DNA of 59,642 nt, taken from assembly GCA_013816855.1 (NCBI GenBank), contig JACDDT010000006.1, positions 1-59,642 of the forward strand. Direction: 5' to 3'. Positions 25,556 to 34,070 of the stretch are shown in pieces. A program made the translations under genes and the position numbers. This stretch comes from Gemmatimonadaceae bacterium. Lineage in GTDB: Bacteria > Gemmatimonadota > Gemmatimonadetes > Gemmatimonadales > Gemmatimonadaceae. The notes under the pieces are model-generated. The model ran no database searches. It was not told where the DNA came from and saw nothing but the letters and a program-made list of their open reading frames with translations. Position 1 is the stretch's first letter. Each line of letters starts with the position of its first letter.

Positions 25556-26436
25556 CGCGTCCCGATCCGCTCGTCCAAACGACGAGGATCGGTGATCTCA
25601 CCGTCCATGCGATTCAGGCCGGAGGTCAGAAGCTCGACGGTGGCGCCATGTTCGGCGTCGTCCCGAAGCCGCTTTGGGAAAAACGGATTGCCGCCGACGA
25701 GAGAAATCGGATTCAGCTCGGCATGCGCTGCCTTCTCATCGAGCATCCCGAGGGACTTGTGCTGATCGATACCGGAGCCGGCAACAAAGAGAGCGCAAAG
25801 TTTCACGACATCTACGGACTCGAGAATGAAGGGGCGGACAAGGGAACGGCGCTCGACGACGGATTGAAGCAGCTGAACATCGCGCCGAAGGACATCCCAG
25901 TCGTCATCAACACACATCTCCATTTCGATCATGCCGGCGGCAACACCCGGTTAGGCGAAACGGGCGAAGTCGAGATCTCGTTTCCGAACGCGACGTACTA
26001 TGTGCGCGCCGGCGAGTACGACTACGCCATGAATCCGAACGAGCGCACCGCGGCAAGCTACTTCGAGCGCAACTATGTACCGCTCAAGAAGAGCGGACAG
26101 CTGCAGCTCGTGTCCTCCGACCGAGAGATCGTGGCTGGCATTCGGGTGATGCACACTCCGGGACATACGCCGCATCACCAGAGCATCCTCATCGAGTCAG
26201 CGGGGGAGCGTGCGCTCTACCTCGGCGATCTTTGCCCAACGAGCTCTCACCTCGCGCTGCCGTGGATCATGGGCTACGACGTGGAGCCTTTGGTTACGCT
26301 CGAGACAAAGCGCCGAATTCTGGCGCAGGCCGAGAACGAGAACTGGTGTCTCATCTTCGAGCACGACGCTACGACGCCGTGGTCGCGCATCCGCCACGAC
26401 GGCAAATCCTACGTCGCCGCGGGGTGGGGGAAGTAG
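25552..26436 (+). CDS. MBL-fold metallohydrolase
   Basis: A metallo-beta-lactamase-fold hydrolase of 294 residues. The zinc motif is THLHFDHAGG (HxHxDH) at about residues 122-131, with later ligands in TPGHTPHH and YLGDLCPTSSH. No signal peptide is seen. Family members include lactonases and other hydrolases, so the substrate cannot be named. The start is GTG in a GTGA overlap with the exonuclease gene; a longer frame exists upstream but lies within the exonuclease. It ends one base from the convergent VOC gene. Confidence 0.87.
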   Translation: MTRPDPLVQTTRIGDLTVHAIQAGGQKLDGGAMFGVVPKPLWEKRIAADERNRIQLGMRCLLIEHPEGLVLIDTGAGNKESAKFHDIYGLENEGADKGTALDDGLKQLNIAPKDIPVVINTHLHFDHAGGNTRLGETGEVEISFPNATYYVRAGEYDYAMNPNERTAASYFERNYVPLKKSGQLQLVSSDREIVAGIRVMHTPGHTPHHQSILIESAGERALYLGDLCPTSSHLALPWIMGYDVEPLVTLETKRRILAQAENENWCLIFEHDATTPWSRIRHDGKSYVAAGWGK

Positions 26437-26437
26437 C

Positions 26438-26842
26438 TCAGCCGGCTGGCTGGTACAGCTCGATTTTGTTTCCTTCGGGATCGTGAATCCACGCGAAGAG
26501 TCCGTACTCGGCGTAGTCCACTTCCTTCTCGATCTCGATGCCCGCTTCACGGAGCTGCCGCACCAGGCCCGCGAGATCTCTCACCCGATAATTGACGACC
26601 GCCTGGTTCCGCTCTGAGGCCAGCGGAGTGGGTGAGTTTTGGATGGAATACACCGTTGCGTCGGTTCGCTTGGGGTCATCGAGATTCGTGTATTTGAACT
26701 CAGTTCCAAAATTCTTTCCTTCCTCGTAAGTCGTCATCGAAATGCCGAGGTGGGTGGCATACCAATCTGCCAACGCCTTCGCGTCATTCGCGTAGATGAA
26801 CACACCCCCGATTCCGTCTACTGCCACTCGTTTTTCTGTCAT
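26438..26842 (-). CDS. VOC-family (glyoxalase-like) protein
   Basis: This 134-residue protein has the paired beta-alpha-beta-beta-beta layout of the vicinal-oxygen-chelate superfamily: GIGGVFIYANDAKALADWYATHLG at the start and YGLFAWIHDPEGNKIELYQP at the end, with metal ligands likely at the final Glu and His positions. Members include glyoxalases and resistance proteins, and no specific function can be assigned. It is transcribed alone, against the MBL gene, and carries a TAAATTTG element six bases before its ATG. Confidence 0.87.
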   Translation of the reverse strand: MTEKRVAVDGIGGVFIYANDAKALADWYATHLGISMTTYEEGKNFGTEFKYTNLDDPKRTDATVYSIQNSPTPLASERNQAVVNYRVRDLAGLVRQLREAGIEIEKEVDYAEYGLFAWIHDPEGNKIELYQPAG

Positions 26843-26848
26843 TGTACA

Positions 26849-26854
26849 AATTTA
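26849..26854 (-). promoter_or_regulatory. TAAATT -10 hexamer before the VOC gene
   Basis: On the minus strand TAAATTTG precedes the ATG; the hexamer ends six bases before it. This equals the TAnnTTTG -7 consensus described for Bacteroidetes promoters. There is no Shine-Dalgarno sequence and no evident -35 element. Confidence 0.5.
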
Positions 26855-27043
26855 CGGTCCGAAAGAGGCAGCCGTCTCCAGCCTACAGTTCCCATCCAGA
26901 AACGAACGGTCGTTGGTGCAGTTGCTTGCAGCTATTTCTCGACCTTTGGCAGTAGGCTCCCCGCGTTCAGTTGCTCAGTCCACAGTTCCTTGCATTGGAG
27001 CCGTGTAGAGACTAACTTTCAGCCAGATAACGAGATACCAAGC

Positions 27044-27063
27044 GACCGATCGGGCGATCGGTC
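27044..27063. repeat. Perfect inverted repeat in the infC leader
   Basis: GACCGATCG and CGATCGGTC are separated by GG. The repeat could be an RNA hairpin with a tight loop or a dimeric-protein operator. Its position 130 bases before the terminator-like hairpin suggests a role in leader control. Confidence 0.6.
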
Positions 27064-27140
27064 CACCCTTCGGCCCTCTTTCGAGGCGCGCTGCTGGAGT
27101 TCAAGCCAACGGATTGGGACCATGGTCCCCGTCCCGCGCG

Positions 27141-27171
27141 CGCGGATTCCTACAAAGGGTCCGCGTTTTTT
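27141..27171 (+). terminator. Terminator-like hairpin in the infC leader (attenuator)
   Basis: The stem CGCGGA (27141-27146) pairs with TCCGCG (27160-27165), with a 13-base loop, followed at once by TTTTTT. It lies 25 bases before the infC start codon, so it would end transcription before infC unless an alternative fold forms. The CG-rich bases just before it (27133-27140) could be part of an antiterminator. Confidence 0.65.
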
Positions 27172-27196
27172 GTTTTACTCAACAAAGGGACTTCAT

Positions 27197-27712
27197 ATCC
27201 AGGACACCACCAAGAGAGTTCGCGTCAACAAGCAGATCCGCATTAGCCCGATCAGAGTGATCGCGGCCGACGGAGCTCAGCTGGGAATCATGGAAGTTGA
27301 CGCGGCGCTGGCGCAGGCGATCGAACAGGGGCTCGATCTCGTGGAAGTCGCTCCAATGGCTCGCCCGCCCGTGGCGAGAATCATGGATTACGGGAAGTTC
27401 AAGTTTGAGCAGGCGAAGATGGCGCGGCAGGCCAAGAAAAAGCAGCACGTCATCCACTTGAAGGAAGTGAAGTTCCGTCCGGGAATCGACGAGCACGACT
27501 TCATGACGAAGACGCGGCACGCGAGAGAGTTTCTCGGCGAGGGCAACAAGGTGAAGGTCACGCTGATGTTCCGCGGGCGGCAGATCGCCCACCCGGAGCT
27601 GGGGCGCGAAGTGGTGAACAGAGTCGCCACAGAGCTCGCCGACGTGGCGAAGATCGAAGCGGATGCAAAGTTCGAAGGAAAGTTCATGACGATGATCCTG
27701 GCGCCCAAGTAG
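27197..27712 (+). CDS. infC: Translation initiation factor IF-3, ATC start
   Basis: IF-3 binds the 30S subunit, prevents 50S joining and checks the start codon. RVNKQIRISPIRVIAADG and QLGIMEVDAAL mark the N domain, a Lys-rich linker (MARQAKKKQHV) follows, and the C domain carries KEVKFRPGIDEHDF and VKVTLMFRGRQ. The predicted start is ATC at 27197, behind a near-perfect Shine-Dalgarno AAAGGGA with a six-base spacing. Rare AUU/AUC starts in infC are known and give autoregulation because IF-3 itself discriminates against them. The result is 171 residues, a normal size. The alternative is the ATG at 27122, which would add 25 residues read through the terminator hairpin. Confidence 0.93.
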   Translation: MQDTTKRVRVNKQIRISPIRVIAADGAQLGIMEVDAALAQAIEQGLDLVEVAPMARPPVARIMDYGKFKFEQAKMARQAKKKQHVIHLKEVKFRPGIDEHDFMTKTRHAREFLGEGNKVKVTLMFRGRQIAHPELGREVVNRVATELADVAKIEADAKFEGKFMTMILAPK

Positions 27713-27748
27713 CGCCGCTCGCGTCATTCACATAGGAACGAGACAGAC

Positions 27749-27946
27749 ATGCCGAAAATGAAGAGTCACAAGGGCGCGAGAAAGCGCTTCAAGATCACCG
27801 GCACAGGAAAGGTGAAGCGGATGAAGGCGTTCAAGAGCCACATCCTCACGAAGAAGACGTCCAAGCGTAAGCGTCGTCTCCGTCAGAGCACGGTCATCAC
27901 CAATCGCGGCGAGACCAAGAACATCAAGCGCCTGCTTCAGGCTTAA
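27749..27946 (+). CDS. rpmI: 50S ribosomal protein L35
   Basis: The 65-residue basic protein reads [20 protein letters not shown], the L35 signature, and continues with [16 protein letters not shown]. It is part of the classical infC-rpmI-rplT operon. A Shine-Dalgarno AGGAACGAG precedes the ATG, which is 36 bases after infC. Confidence 0.97.
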   Translation: MPKMKSHKGARKRFKITGTGKVKRMKAFKSHILTKKTSKRKRRLRQSTVITNRGETKNIKRLLQA

Positions 27947-27958
27947 GGAGAAGGGAAC

Positions 27959-28321
27959 ATGCCACGCGTCAGATCGAACGTAACGCGCCTCAAGCGCAAG
28001 AAGCAGGTGATGAAGGCCGCCCGCGGCGCCTTCGGTGCACGCAGCAAGCTTTGGAAAGCAGCGAAGGAGAACGTCGAGCGCGGATGGAAGTACGCGTATC
28101 GCGATCGCAAAAATAAGAAGCGCGATTTCCGCCGTCTCTGGATTCAGAGAATCAACGCTGGCGCGCGCCTCCACGACATGTCGTACAGCGTCTTCATGAA
28201 CGGCCTCAAGAAGGCGGGCATCGAAGTCGATCGCAAAGTTCTTTCGGATATCGCGATCAACGACCCTTCGGCGTTCCAGGCTCTCGCGGAAAAGGCGAGA
28301 TCGGCGCTCGACGCTGCGTAA
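27959..28321 (+). CDS. rplT: 50S ribosomal protein L20
   Basis: L20 is an early 23S-binding assembly protein and, in several bacteria, represses its own operon by binding the leader. It begins [20 protein letters not shown] and shows [19 protein letters not shown] in the middle. At 120 residues it is typical. AAGGAGAAGG precedes the ATG 13 bases after rpmI. The structured infC leader makes autoregulation plausible here. Confidence 0.97.
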   Translation: MPRVRSNVTRLKRKKQVMKAARGAFGARSKLWKAAKENVERGWKYAYRDRKNKKRDFRRLWIQRINAGARLHDMSYSVFMNGLKKAGIEVDRKVLSDIAINDPSAFQALAEKARSALDAA

Positions 28322-28345
28322 GCGGCACGTCCGTTTGCTCCTTTC

Positions 28346-28400
28346 AGGGGGCTCAGTCTTCGCCGATAATACGTCGAAGGCCGGGCCCCCTTTAATTTTT
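28346..28400 (+). terminator. Hairpin with T-run between rplT and pheS
   Basis: AGGGGGC (28346-28352) pairs with GCCCCCT (28385-28391), and an inner stem CTTCG/CGAAG lies at 28358-28379. TTTAATTTTTT follows directly. It looks like a terminator for the ribosomal operon or an attenuator for pheST. The T-run also contains TAATTT seven bases before the pheS GTG, so the same bases may serve as a -10 element on DNA. Confidence 0.62.
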
Positions 28401-28405
28401 TAGTC

Positions 28406-29437
28406 GTGAATCCCAGCGAATTCGCAGCGCAGGCAATGAAGATTGGTGAGGAAGCGTCGGCGGCGATCGCCGGCGCGTCGGATCTTGCCGCGCTCGACGT
28501 CGTGCGCACCGCGCTGCTCGGCCGCAAAGCGGGCCAGGTCACCGAGCTGCTCAAGATTCTCCCCCAGCTGCCGCCCGACGATCGCAGAGAAGCGGGCGCC
28601 GTTGTCAACGCGCTCAAGACTGCAGTGGGTGAAAAACTCGACGAGCGCAACGCGGAGCTTTCGAAGGCTGCGCCCGCCGCTGCAAGCGATGCCGATCTTA
28701 CGATGCCTGGCCGCGCACGATGGCTTGGCGCCAAGCACCCGATCACGCTCGTCATTGAGGAAATCGAGGAGATTTTCAGAGACCTCGGCTTCACCATCGC
28801 CGTCGGACCGGAAGCGGAGACCGAGTGGTACAACTTCACGTCGCTCAATTTCCCAGCCGACCATCCCGCGATGGACATGCACGACACGCTCTACCTGTCA
28901 GAGGGCGTGCTTCTCCGCACACACACGTCGCCGGTGCAGATGCGGACGATGCAGAGCCACAAGCCACCCATTCGCGTGCTGAGCCCGGGCAATGTTTATC
29001 GCCGGGATTTCTTCGACGCGTCACACGCGCCGATGTTCGCGCAGATAGAAGGACTCTGTGTCGACGAAGGAATATCATTCGTCGACCTCAAGGCGGTGCT
29101 CACGCACTTCGCCAATCGTTTCTTCGGCAAGACGAAGACGCGCTTTCGCCCGAGCTTCTTCCCGTTCACCGAGCCGTCTGCGGAGATGGATGTGGAGTGC
29201 GTCATCTGTGGCGGGTCCGGCTGCGCCAGCTGCAAGGGAACGGGCTGGATGGAAATACTAGGCTCCGGCATGGTGCACCCCCGCGTATTAAAGGCGGCTG
29301 GAATCGACGACGAGAAATACACAGGCTGGGCGTTCGGAATGGGGCCGGCCCGCATCGCGAAGCTGCGCTACAACATTCCCGACATAAGAATTCTTTACGA
29401 TTCGGACGTGCGCTTCCTCGAGCAGGTAGCCCGATGA
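28406..29437 (+). CDS. pheS: Phenylalanyl-tRNA synthetase alpha subunit
   Basis: PheS is the catalytic class II subunit of the alpha2-beta2 enzyme that charges tRNA-Phe. The N-terminal coiled coil spans about 1-100, followed by HPITLVIEEIEEIF, TSPVQMRTMQ, the CVICGGSGCASCKGTGWMEI segment and the motif 3 region FGMGPARIAKLRY. Length is 343. The start is GTG with no Shine-Dalgarno sequence, just after the T-run. The stop overlaps pheT (ATGA). Confidence 0.96.
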   Translation: MNPSEFAAQAMKIGEEASAAIAGASDLAALDVVRTALLGRKAGQVTELLKILPQLPPDDRREAGAVVNALKTAVGEKLDERNAELSKAAPAAASDADLTMPGRARWLGAKHPITLVIEEIEEIFRDLGFTIAVGPEAETEWYNFTSLNFPADHPAMDMHDTLYLSEGVLLRTHTSPVQMRTMQSHKPPIRVLSPGNVYRRDFFDASHAPMFAQIEGLCVDEGISFVDLKAVLTHFANRFFGKTKTRFRPSFFPFTEPSAEMDVECVICGGSGCASCKGTGWMEILGSGMVHPRVLKAAGIDDEKYTGWAFGMGPARIAKLRYNIPDIRILYDSDVRFLEQVAR

Positions 29438-31833
29438 ACGCTTCGTACGAATGGCTGCGCGCGTTCGTCAACTTCGATCTTTCGCCCAGCGAGCTCGCGG
29501 ATCTTTTGACGCGTCGTTGCGCGACCGTGGACGGAGTGGTCGGCATGCGCGACGATCTCAAGGACATCGTCATCGCCAGAGTCGTCGAGGCAGGACCGCA
29601 CCCGGACTCCGACCATCTCTGGGTTACGAAGGTTGACGCCGGGGGCGAGCTCCTCGATGTCGTTTGCGGCGCGCCGGTCGTGACGAAGGGAACACTGTAT
29701 CCATTCGCACCGGTCGGCGCGACACTTCCCGGCGGCCTCAAAATCGAAAAAAGAAAAATTCGCGGAGAGACTTCCAACGGAATGCTCTGCTCGGCGCGTG
29801 AGCTTCAGCTCGGCAGCGATCACGCCGGCATCATGGCTCTCGACATCGACGCGCAACCGGGCGCGGGCTTCCTCGACGCAATGAAGGTGGGTGATTCGCG
29901 CATCGTGGTAGATGTCCTCCCGAACCGCCCTGATCTGCTCTCGCATCGCGGACTTGCCCGGGAGATAGCCGCCGCTCTCCACAAGCAAGTGAACGATCCC
30001 AAGATTCCGGGCACGGCTGCTTCCGTTCCGGTGTCGTTCGTGTCCGCGCCAGGAAAGAAAGAAGCCAAGGCCGCCAACATCACCGTCCGGCTCGAGGACG
30101 CCGTGGGGTGTCCGCGCTACGCCGGCGCAGTGATCAAGGGCGTAAAGATCGGACCCAGTCCCGAGTGGCTGTCGCAGCGCATCGTGTCCGCAGGCGGTCG
30201 CTCGATCAACAACGTCGTTGACGTCACGAACTACATGCTGCTCGGATTCGGCCAGCCGATGCACGCGTTCGACGCTGCAAGGCTCCAGGGGAATACAATC
30301 ATCATTCGGCGTGCGTCCGCGAATGAGCCGATTCGCACGCTTGACGGAGCGGACAGAAAACTTTCGCGCGACATGGTCGTCATCGCCGACGAAGCGAAGG
30401 TTCAGGCGATTGCCGGCGTCATCGGCGGAAGCACGAGCGAAGTCACTGACGGCACAACGGAAATCTTCCTGGAAGTCGCCGCGTTTGACCCGAAGCTTAC
30501 ACGCGCAACGCGCAAGGCACTCGGAGTTACCACTGACGCCAGCTATCGCTTCGAGCGGGGAATAGACACGGAAGCAATCCCGGAGCTACTCGCGTACGCC
30601 GTTCGCCTCATGATCGCGGTTGCAGGCGGAACGCTTTCCGGAAAAGCGATCGACATTTATCCGGTTGCCGCCAAGCAGGAGCCGGTCAAGCTGCGGATGC
30701 CGCGCGTCGCGACAGTCCTCGGCGAGACCTTCGCACCGGCTGACATCCGAAACGATCTCAAGGGGTTGGGATTCCAGGTCCGCGCCGGAACGGGCACAAA
30801 CGCCCTCGCCGTCGTTCCGCCTTCGTGGCGGCGCGATGTGATCGACGAGATCGATCTCATCGAGGAGATCGCGCGCAGCCGTGGATATGACAGCTTTTCG
30901 TCGGAGCTGCTTCCGTTCAGACCGAGCGGCGTTCCCGACGCGCCCGCGTATCTCCTCGAAAGAAAAGTTCGCGAGCTTCTCGTAGGTCTGGGATTGCTCG
31001 AGGTCCGCCCCATGCCTTTCGTGGCGGATGGGAAGGGCGCGACCGTGCGCGTGTCCAATCCGCTTGCGGAAGATGAGCCGTTCCTCCGCAGCAGCATTCT
31101 CGACTCACTTGCGACGCTCGCCGAGTACAACCTTGCGCGGCTTCAGAAAAACGTTCGCCTCTTCGAGATCGGGACCGTTTTCAGCGCGGCGGGGAAGGGC
31201 ACGTCGCCCGCACTTCCTGTCGAAGCGATGCACGCAGGGATGGTGCTGTTGGGCCAGAGTGAGCCCTCGCACTTCAGCCAAAGCGGCACCCGGAATTTCG
31301 ATGAGTGGGACGCAAAATGGGTTGCCCAAGTCGTTGCAGAAGCGGCGTTTGGCGCTGCTGACTTAAGGCTAAATGTGATTAGCGACGGGCTTTGGGAAAT
31401 CGCGTCAGGCGGTAAGAGTGTGGGACGCGTCTCACGGCTCAATCTCAATGTCCCCGTATGGGCAGCGCCCGCGTTCGGAATCGAGATCGATCTTACCCCG
31501 GCGATTGGTCTCAAATCGCCCGCAACGACGTATCGCTCACTGCCCAATACCCCCCCGGTCGAGGTTGATCTCGCGCTCCTCGTTCCCGCCGCGGCAACTT
31601 CGGAACAGATCGAAGAAGTCATCAGAAAGGAAGCGGGCGATCTCCTCGAGAGCGTGATGCTCTTCGACGAGTTCAGAGGAAAAGGGATTCCGGACGGCAC
31701 GCGCAGTCTCGCGTGGCGATTGACGTTCCGCAGTCCGGAGCGCACACTAAAAGACAAGGAAGTGCAGGGCCGCACGGCAAAGATCGTTCGCTCACTCGAG
31801 GAGAAACTGGGTGTCAGACAGCGCACGTCCTGA
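29434..31833 (+). CDS. pheT: Phenylalanyl-tRNA synthetase beta subunit
   Basis: PheT carries the tRNA-binding and editing domains of PheRS. From the N-terminus: a short cap (MNASYEWLRAFVNFDLSP), a tRNA-binding OB-fold (about 40-150), the B3/4 editing domain (PRYAGAVIKGVKIGPSPEWL, about 215-390), the B5 domain, a catalytic-like core and a C-terminal anticodon-binding FDX domain (about 705-799). I chose ATG at 29434 in an ATGA overlap with pheS; an open frame further upstream lies inside pheS. Length is 799, normal. The next gene starts inside its last codons. Confidence 0.96.
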   Translation: MNASYEWLRAFVNFDLSPSELADLLTRRCATVDGVVGMRDDLKDIVIARVVEAGPHPDSDHLWVTKVDAGGELLDVVCGAPVVTKGTLYPFAPVGATLPGGLKIEKRKIRGETSNGMLCSARELQLGSDHAGIMALDIDAQPGAGFLDAMKVGDSRIVVDVLPNRPDLLSHRGLAREIAAALHKQVNDPKIPGTAASVPVSFVSAPGKKEAKAANITVRLEDAVGCPRYAGAVIKGVKIGPSPEWLSQRIVSAGGRSINNVVDVTNYMLLGFGQPMHAFDAARLQGNTIIIRRASANEPIRTLDGADRKLSRDMVVIADEAKVQAIAGVIGGSTSEVTDGTTEIFLEVAAFDPKLTRATRKALGVTTDASYRFERGIDTEAIPELLAYAVRLMIAVAGGTLSGKAIDIYPVAAKQEPVKLRMPRVATVLGETFAPADIRNDLKGLGFQVRAGTGTNALAVVPPSWRRDVIDEIDLIEEIARSRGYDSFSSELLPFRPSGVPDAPAYLLERKVRELLVGLGLLEVRPMPFVADGKGATVRVSNPLAEDEPFLRSSILDSLATLAEYNLARLQKNVRLFEIGTVFSAAGKGTSPALPVEAMHAGMVLLGQSEPSHFSQSGTRNFDEWDAKWVAQVVAEAAFGAADLRLNVISDGLWEIASGGKSVGRVSRLNLNVPVWAAPAFGIEIDLTPAIGLKSPATTYRSLPNTPPVEVDLALLVPAAATSEQIEEVIRKEAGDLLESVMLFDEFRGKGIPDGTRSLAWRLTFRSPERTLKDKEVQGRTAKIVRSLEEKLGVRQRTS

Positions 31834-32101
31834 AAAAGCATTCTCCGAGCTCGAGCGGCTCGTACGTCATCTCGGCGAGGAGCTGGCATCGTTCCGCCGC
31901 AGAGCGCAGCAAGCTGAGGCGAAGCTGAAAGAGTTCGACTCCAAGAGCTCGGCAGGTTCGGTGTCGCCGCAGCGCATTCAAAAGCTCGAAAAGGAGAACG
32001 CCGAGCTCACGAAGCGCCTCAACGCCGCACGGACACGCACGAGGCAGATGGTCGAGCGGGTCCGGTTCCTCAGGCAGCAGCACGAGGGCGCCGCACGATG
32101 A
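31811..32101 (+). CDS. Small coiled-coil protein upstream of zapA
   Basis: A 96-residue protein that is almost entirely heptad-like helix: a SELERLVRHLGEELASFRRRAQQAEAKL stretch and a second one near IQKLEKENAELTKRL. It has no membrane segment or domain I recognise. It starts with GTG inside pheT and ends four bases into zapA, so it is translated with both. Size and context suggest a ZapB-like division accessory or a ZapA partner, but this is inferred from position and coiled-coil content only. Confidence 0.72.
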   Translation: MSDSARPEKAFSELERLVRHLGEELASFRRRAQQAEAKLKEFDSKSSAGSVSPQRIQKLEKENAELTKRLNAARTRTRQMVERVRFLRQQHEGAAR

Positions 32102-32400
32102 CGACGAAGAAGGCCGTCAACGTCGTCAAAGTTTCCATACTCGGCGACGAGTATTCCATTCGAAGCGATGCCAGCCCGGAGCAGACGCGGGCCGTTGCGG
32201 AATACGTGGACAAGGTTATTCGCCAGATCATGTCCGGCAGCCAAATGGTTGAATCCCACAAAGCAGCCATTCTGGCCGCCTTAAGCATCACCGGAGAGCT
32301 ATTCGAGGCGCGGGACGGGGCATACGCGCTGTCCGGCTCGATGCAGAAGCTCTCCGCCGAGATCAAGCCCTGGCTCCCCCCCGCGAAAAGAAAAGATTAG
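32098..32400 (+). CDS. zapA: Cell division protein ZapA
   Basis: ZapA cross-links FtsZ filaments at mid-cell. The 100-residue protein has VKVSILGDEYSIRSDASPEQTRAVAEYVDKVI, typical of the ZapA N-terminal head, followed by a helical dimerisation region. It lies between pheT and rny, a context repeated in several phyla. A 74-base gap follows with no recognisable element. Confidence 0.9.
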   Translation: MTTKKAVNVVKVSILGDEYSIRSDASPEQTRAVAEYVDKVIRQIMSGSQMVESHKAAILAALSITGELFEARDGAYALSGSMQKLSAEIKPWLPPAKRKD

Positions 32401-32474
32401 CTTAGCGGTGACACGCGACCACTTTCGGGCGCGATCGGGGCCGCCTGTGACCTTACGTCGCGGGCTCTACATAG

Positions 32475-34070
32475 ATGCACATGACCAACACGGCATTGTA
32501 TGCCGCGGCAGGCATTGCAGCGTTATTAATTGCCAGCGCGGCGTTTCTAATACTTGGCCTCAGACTCGGCGCGAAGCGCGAGATCGAGCGCCAACAACGA
32601 AGTAAATCGACCGCCGAGGAAACAGCCCGGCGCATCACCGCCGACGCCGAGCGCGAGGCGGAAACCCTTCGGAAGACCGCGCTCCTATCTGGTAAAGAGG
32701 AGCTGATCAAGCTTCGCGAGGCGTGGGAGGGCGAATCCAGGGGCCGGCGAGAGGAGATCGAGAAGGAAGAGCGGAAGGCCGGCGACCGCGAAGGCGTACT
32801 CAACCGCAAATACGACATGCTCGAGCAGCGCGACCGCGAAACCGCGCGACGGTCGGAAGAGCTGCAGAAACGAGATCAGGCGCTGGGCGAGCGCGAGAAA
32901 GAGGTCGATCGCCTCCTCGCCGAAGAGCGCAGACGGCTCGAGCAGCTGGCAGGACTCTCGGCAGCCGACGCCAAAGCCGAGCTCATTCATCGGATGGAGG
33001 AGGAGGCTCACGCTGACGCCGCCAATCGCATCCGCGAGATCCGCGAGACAGCGAAGCGGAATTCCGAGCGCGAAGCGAAGAAGATCATCGCTCTCGCAAT
33101 TCAGCGGATCTCCGCCGAGCAGAGCGTTGAGGCGACAGTGTCTGCGGTTGCGCTCCCTAATGACGAGATGAAGGGGCGCATCATCGGCCGCGAGGGCCGG
33201 AACATTCGCGCGTTCGAGCTTGCAACCGGAGTGGACGTAATCATCGACGACACCCCTGACACGGTTGTCGTTTCCTGCTTCGATCCCGTTCGCCGCGAGG
33301 TGGCGCGACTTGCGCTCGAGAAGCTGGTCGCCGACGGCAGAATTCATCCGGGGCGCATCGAGGAAGTCGTCAACAAATCGAAGGAAGAAGTCGACAAGGG
33401 GATTATCGAGACCGGCGAGCGTGCCGCGTACGAGAGCGGCGTGCACGGACTGCATCAGGAGCTGATCAAGCTCATCGGGCGGATGCGTTGGCGGTCGAGC
33501 TACGGCCAGAACATTCTCAATCACTCGAAGGAAGTGGCGTGGCTCGCCGGCATCATGGCGGCGGAGCTCGGCCTCGACGTGGCGATGGCGAGACGCGGCG
33601 CGCTGCTCCACGACATCGGGAAGGTTCTCACGCACGAGCACGAGGGGACGCACGTACAGCTCGGCGTGGAGATGGCGACGCGGTACGGAGAGAATCCGCT
33701 GGTCGTCAACTGCATCGCGGCCCACCACGACGACGTTCCTCACGAGACGGAAGTCTCGGTGCTCGTTCAGGCCGCGGATGCGATATCAGGTGCGCGTCCC
33801 GGTGCGAGGCGCGAAGCATTCGAAACGTACGTGAAGCGCCTCGAGGGATTGGAGCGTATTGCATCGAGCTACAAGGGCGTGGAAAAGGTGTTTGCGATTC
33901 AGGCGGGAAGAGAAGTGCGCGTGATCGTCACTGCCGACGACGTCAACGACGAGCGGATGACGACACTCGCGGAGGAGATAGCGCGGCGCATCGAGACCGA
34001 GCTTCAGTATCCGGGACAAATCAAGGTCGTGCTCATTCGCGAGACGCGCGCGGTGGACTTTGCCCGCTGA
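32475..34070 (+). CDS. rny: Ribonuclease Y
   Basis: RNase Y is a membrane-anchored endoribonuclease that starts mRNA decay. A single N-terminal transmembrane helix (about 6-27) is followed by a long charged coiled coil (about 30-210), a KH domain with GRIIGREGRNIRAFE, and an HD domain with LLHDIGKVLTHEHEG and AAHHDD. At 531 residues it is normal. Two ATGs, at 32475 and 32481, are both possible; neither has a Shine-Dalgarno sequence. The 3' end overlaps folD by 11 bases. Confidence 0.96.
   Translation: MHMTNTALYAAAGIAALLIASAAFLILGLRLGAKREIERQQRSKSTAEETARRITADAEREAETLRKTALLSGKEELIKLREAWEGESRGRREEIEKEERKAGDREGVLNRKYDMLEQRDRETARRSEELQKRDQALGEREKEVDRLLAEERRRLEQLAGLSAADAKAELIHRMEEEAHADAANRIREIRETAKRNSEREAKKIIALAIQRISAEQSVEATVSAVALPNDEMKGRIIGREGRNIRAFELATGVDVIIDDTPDTVVVSCFDPVRREVARLALEKLVADGRIHPGRIEEVVNKSKEEVDKGIIETGERAAYESGVHGLHQELIKLIGRMRWRSSYGQNILNHSKEVAWLAGIMAAELGLDVAMARRGALLHDIGKVLTHEHEGTHVQLGVEMATRYGENPLVVNCIAAHHDDVPHETEVSVLVQAADAISGARPGARREAFETYVKRLEGLERIASSYKGVEKVFAIQAGREVRVIVTADDVNDERMTTLAEEIARRIETELQYPGQIKVVLIRETRAVDFAR

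Larger units (their letters stand above)
26855..27196 (+). other. Non-coding infC leader region
   Basis: About 340 bases without a convincing gene lie between the VOC gene and infC. I see no confident promoter. The right half is structured: an inverted repeat at 27044-27063, the 14-base palindrome GGGACCATGGTCCC at 27116-27129, and a terminator-like hairpin at 27141-27171. An in-frame ATG at 27122 sits inside the palindrome and could in theory extend IF-3. The arrangement resembles the regulated leaders of infC-rpmI-rplT operons, which in several bacteria are controlled by L20 or by attenuation. Confidence 0.6.

Noticed and set aside
28322-28405. T-box riboswitch before pheS
   Set aside because: The leader is under 90 bases and lacks the T-box consensus; only a hairpin with a T-run is present.
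28825-29433. N-terminal extension of pheT by 203 residues
   Set aside because: The extra part is the wrong frame of pheS; the PheT family begins at 29434.
32401-32474. 6S RNA gene after zapA
   Set aside because: The gap is only 74 bases, far too short, and has no long hairpin with a central bubble.
32685-33743. 352-residue minus-strand open frame
   Set aside because: Lies entirely antisense to rny and has no domain signature.
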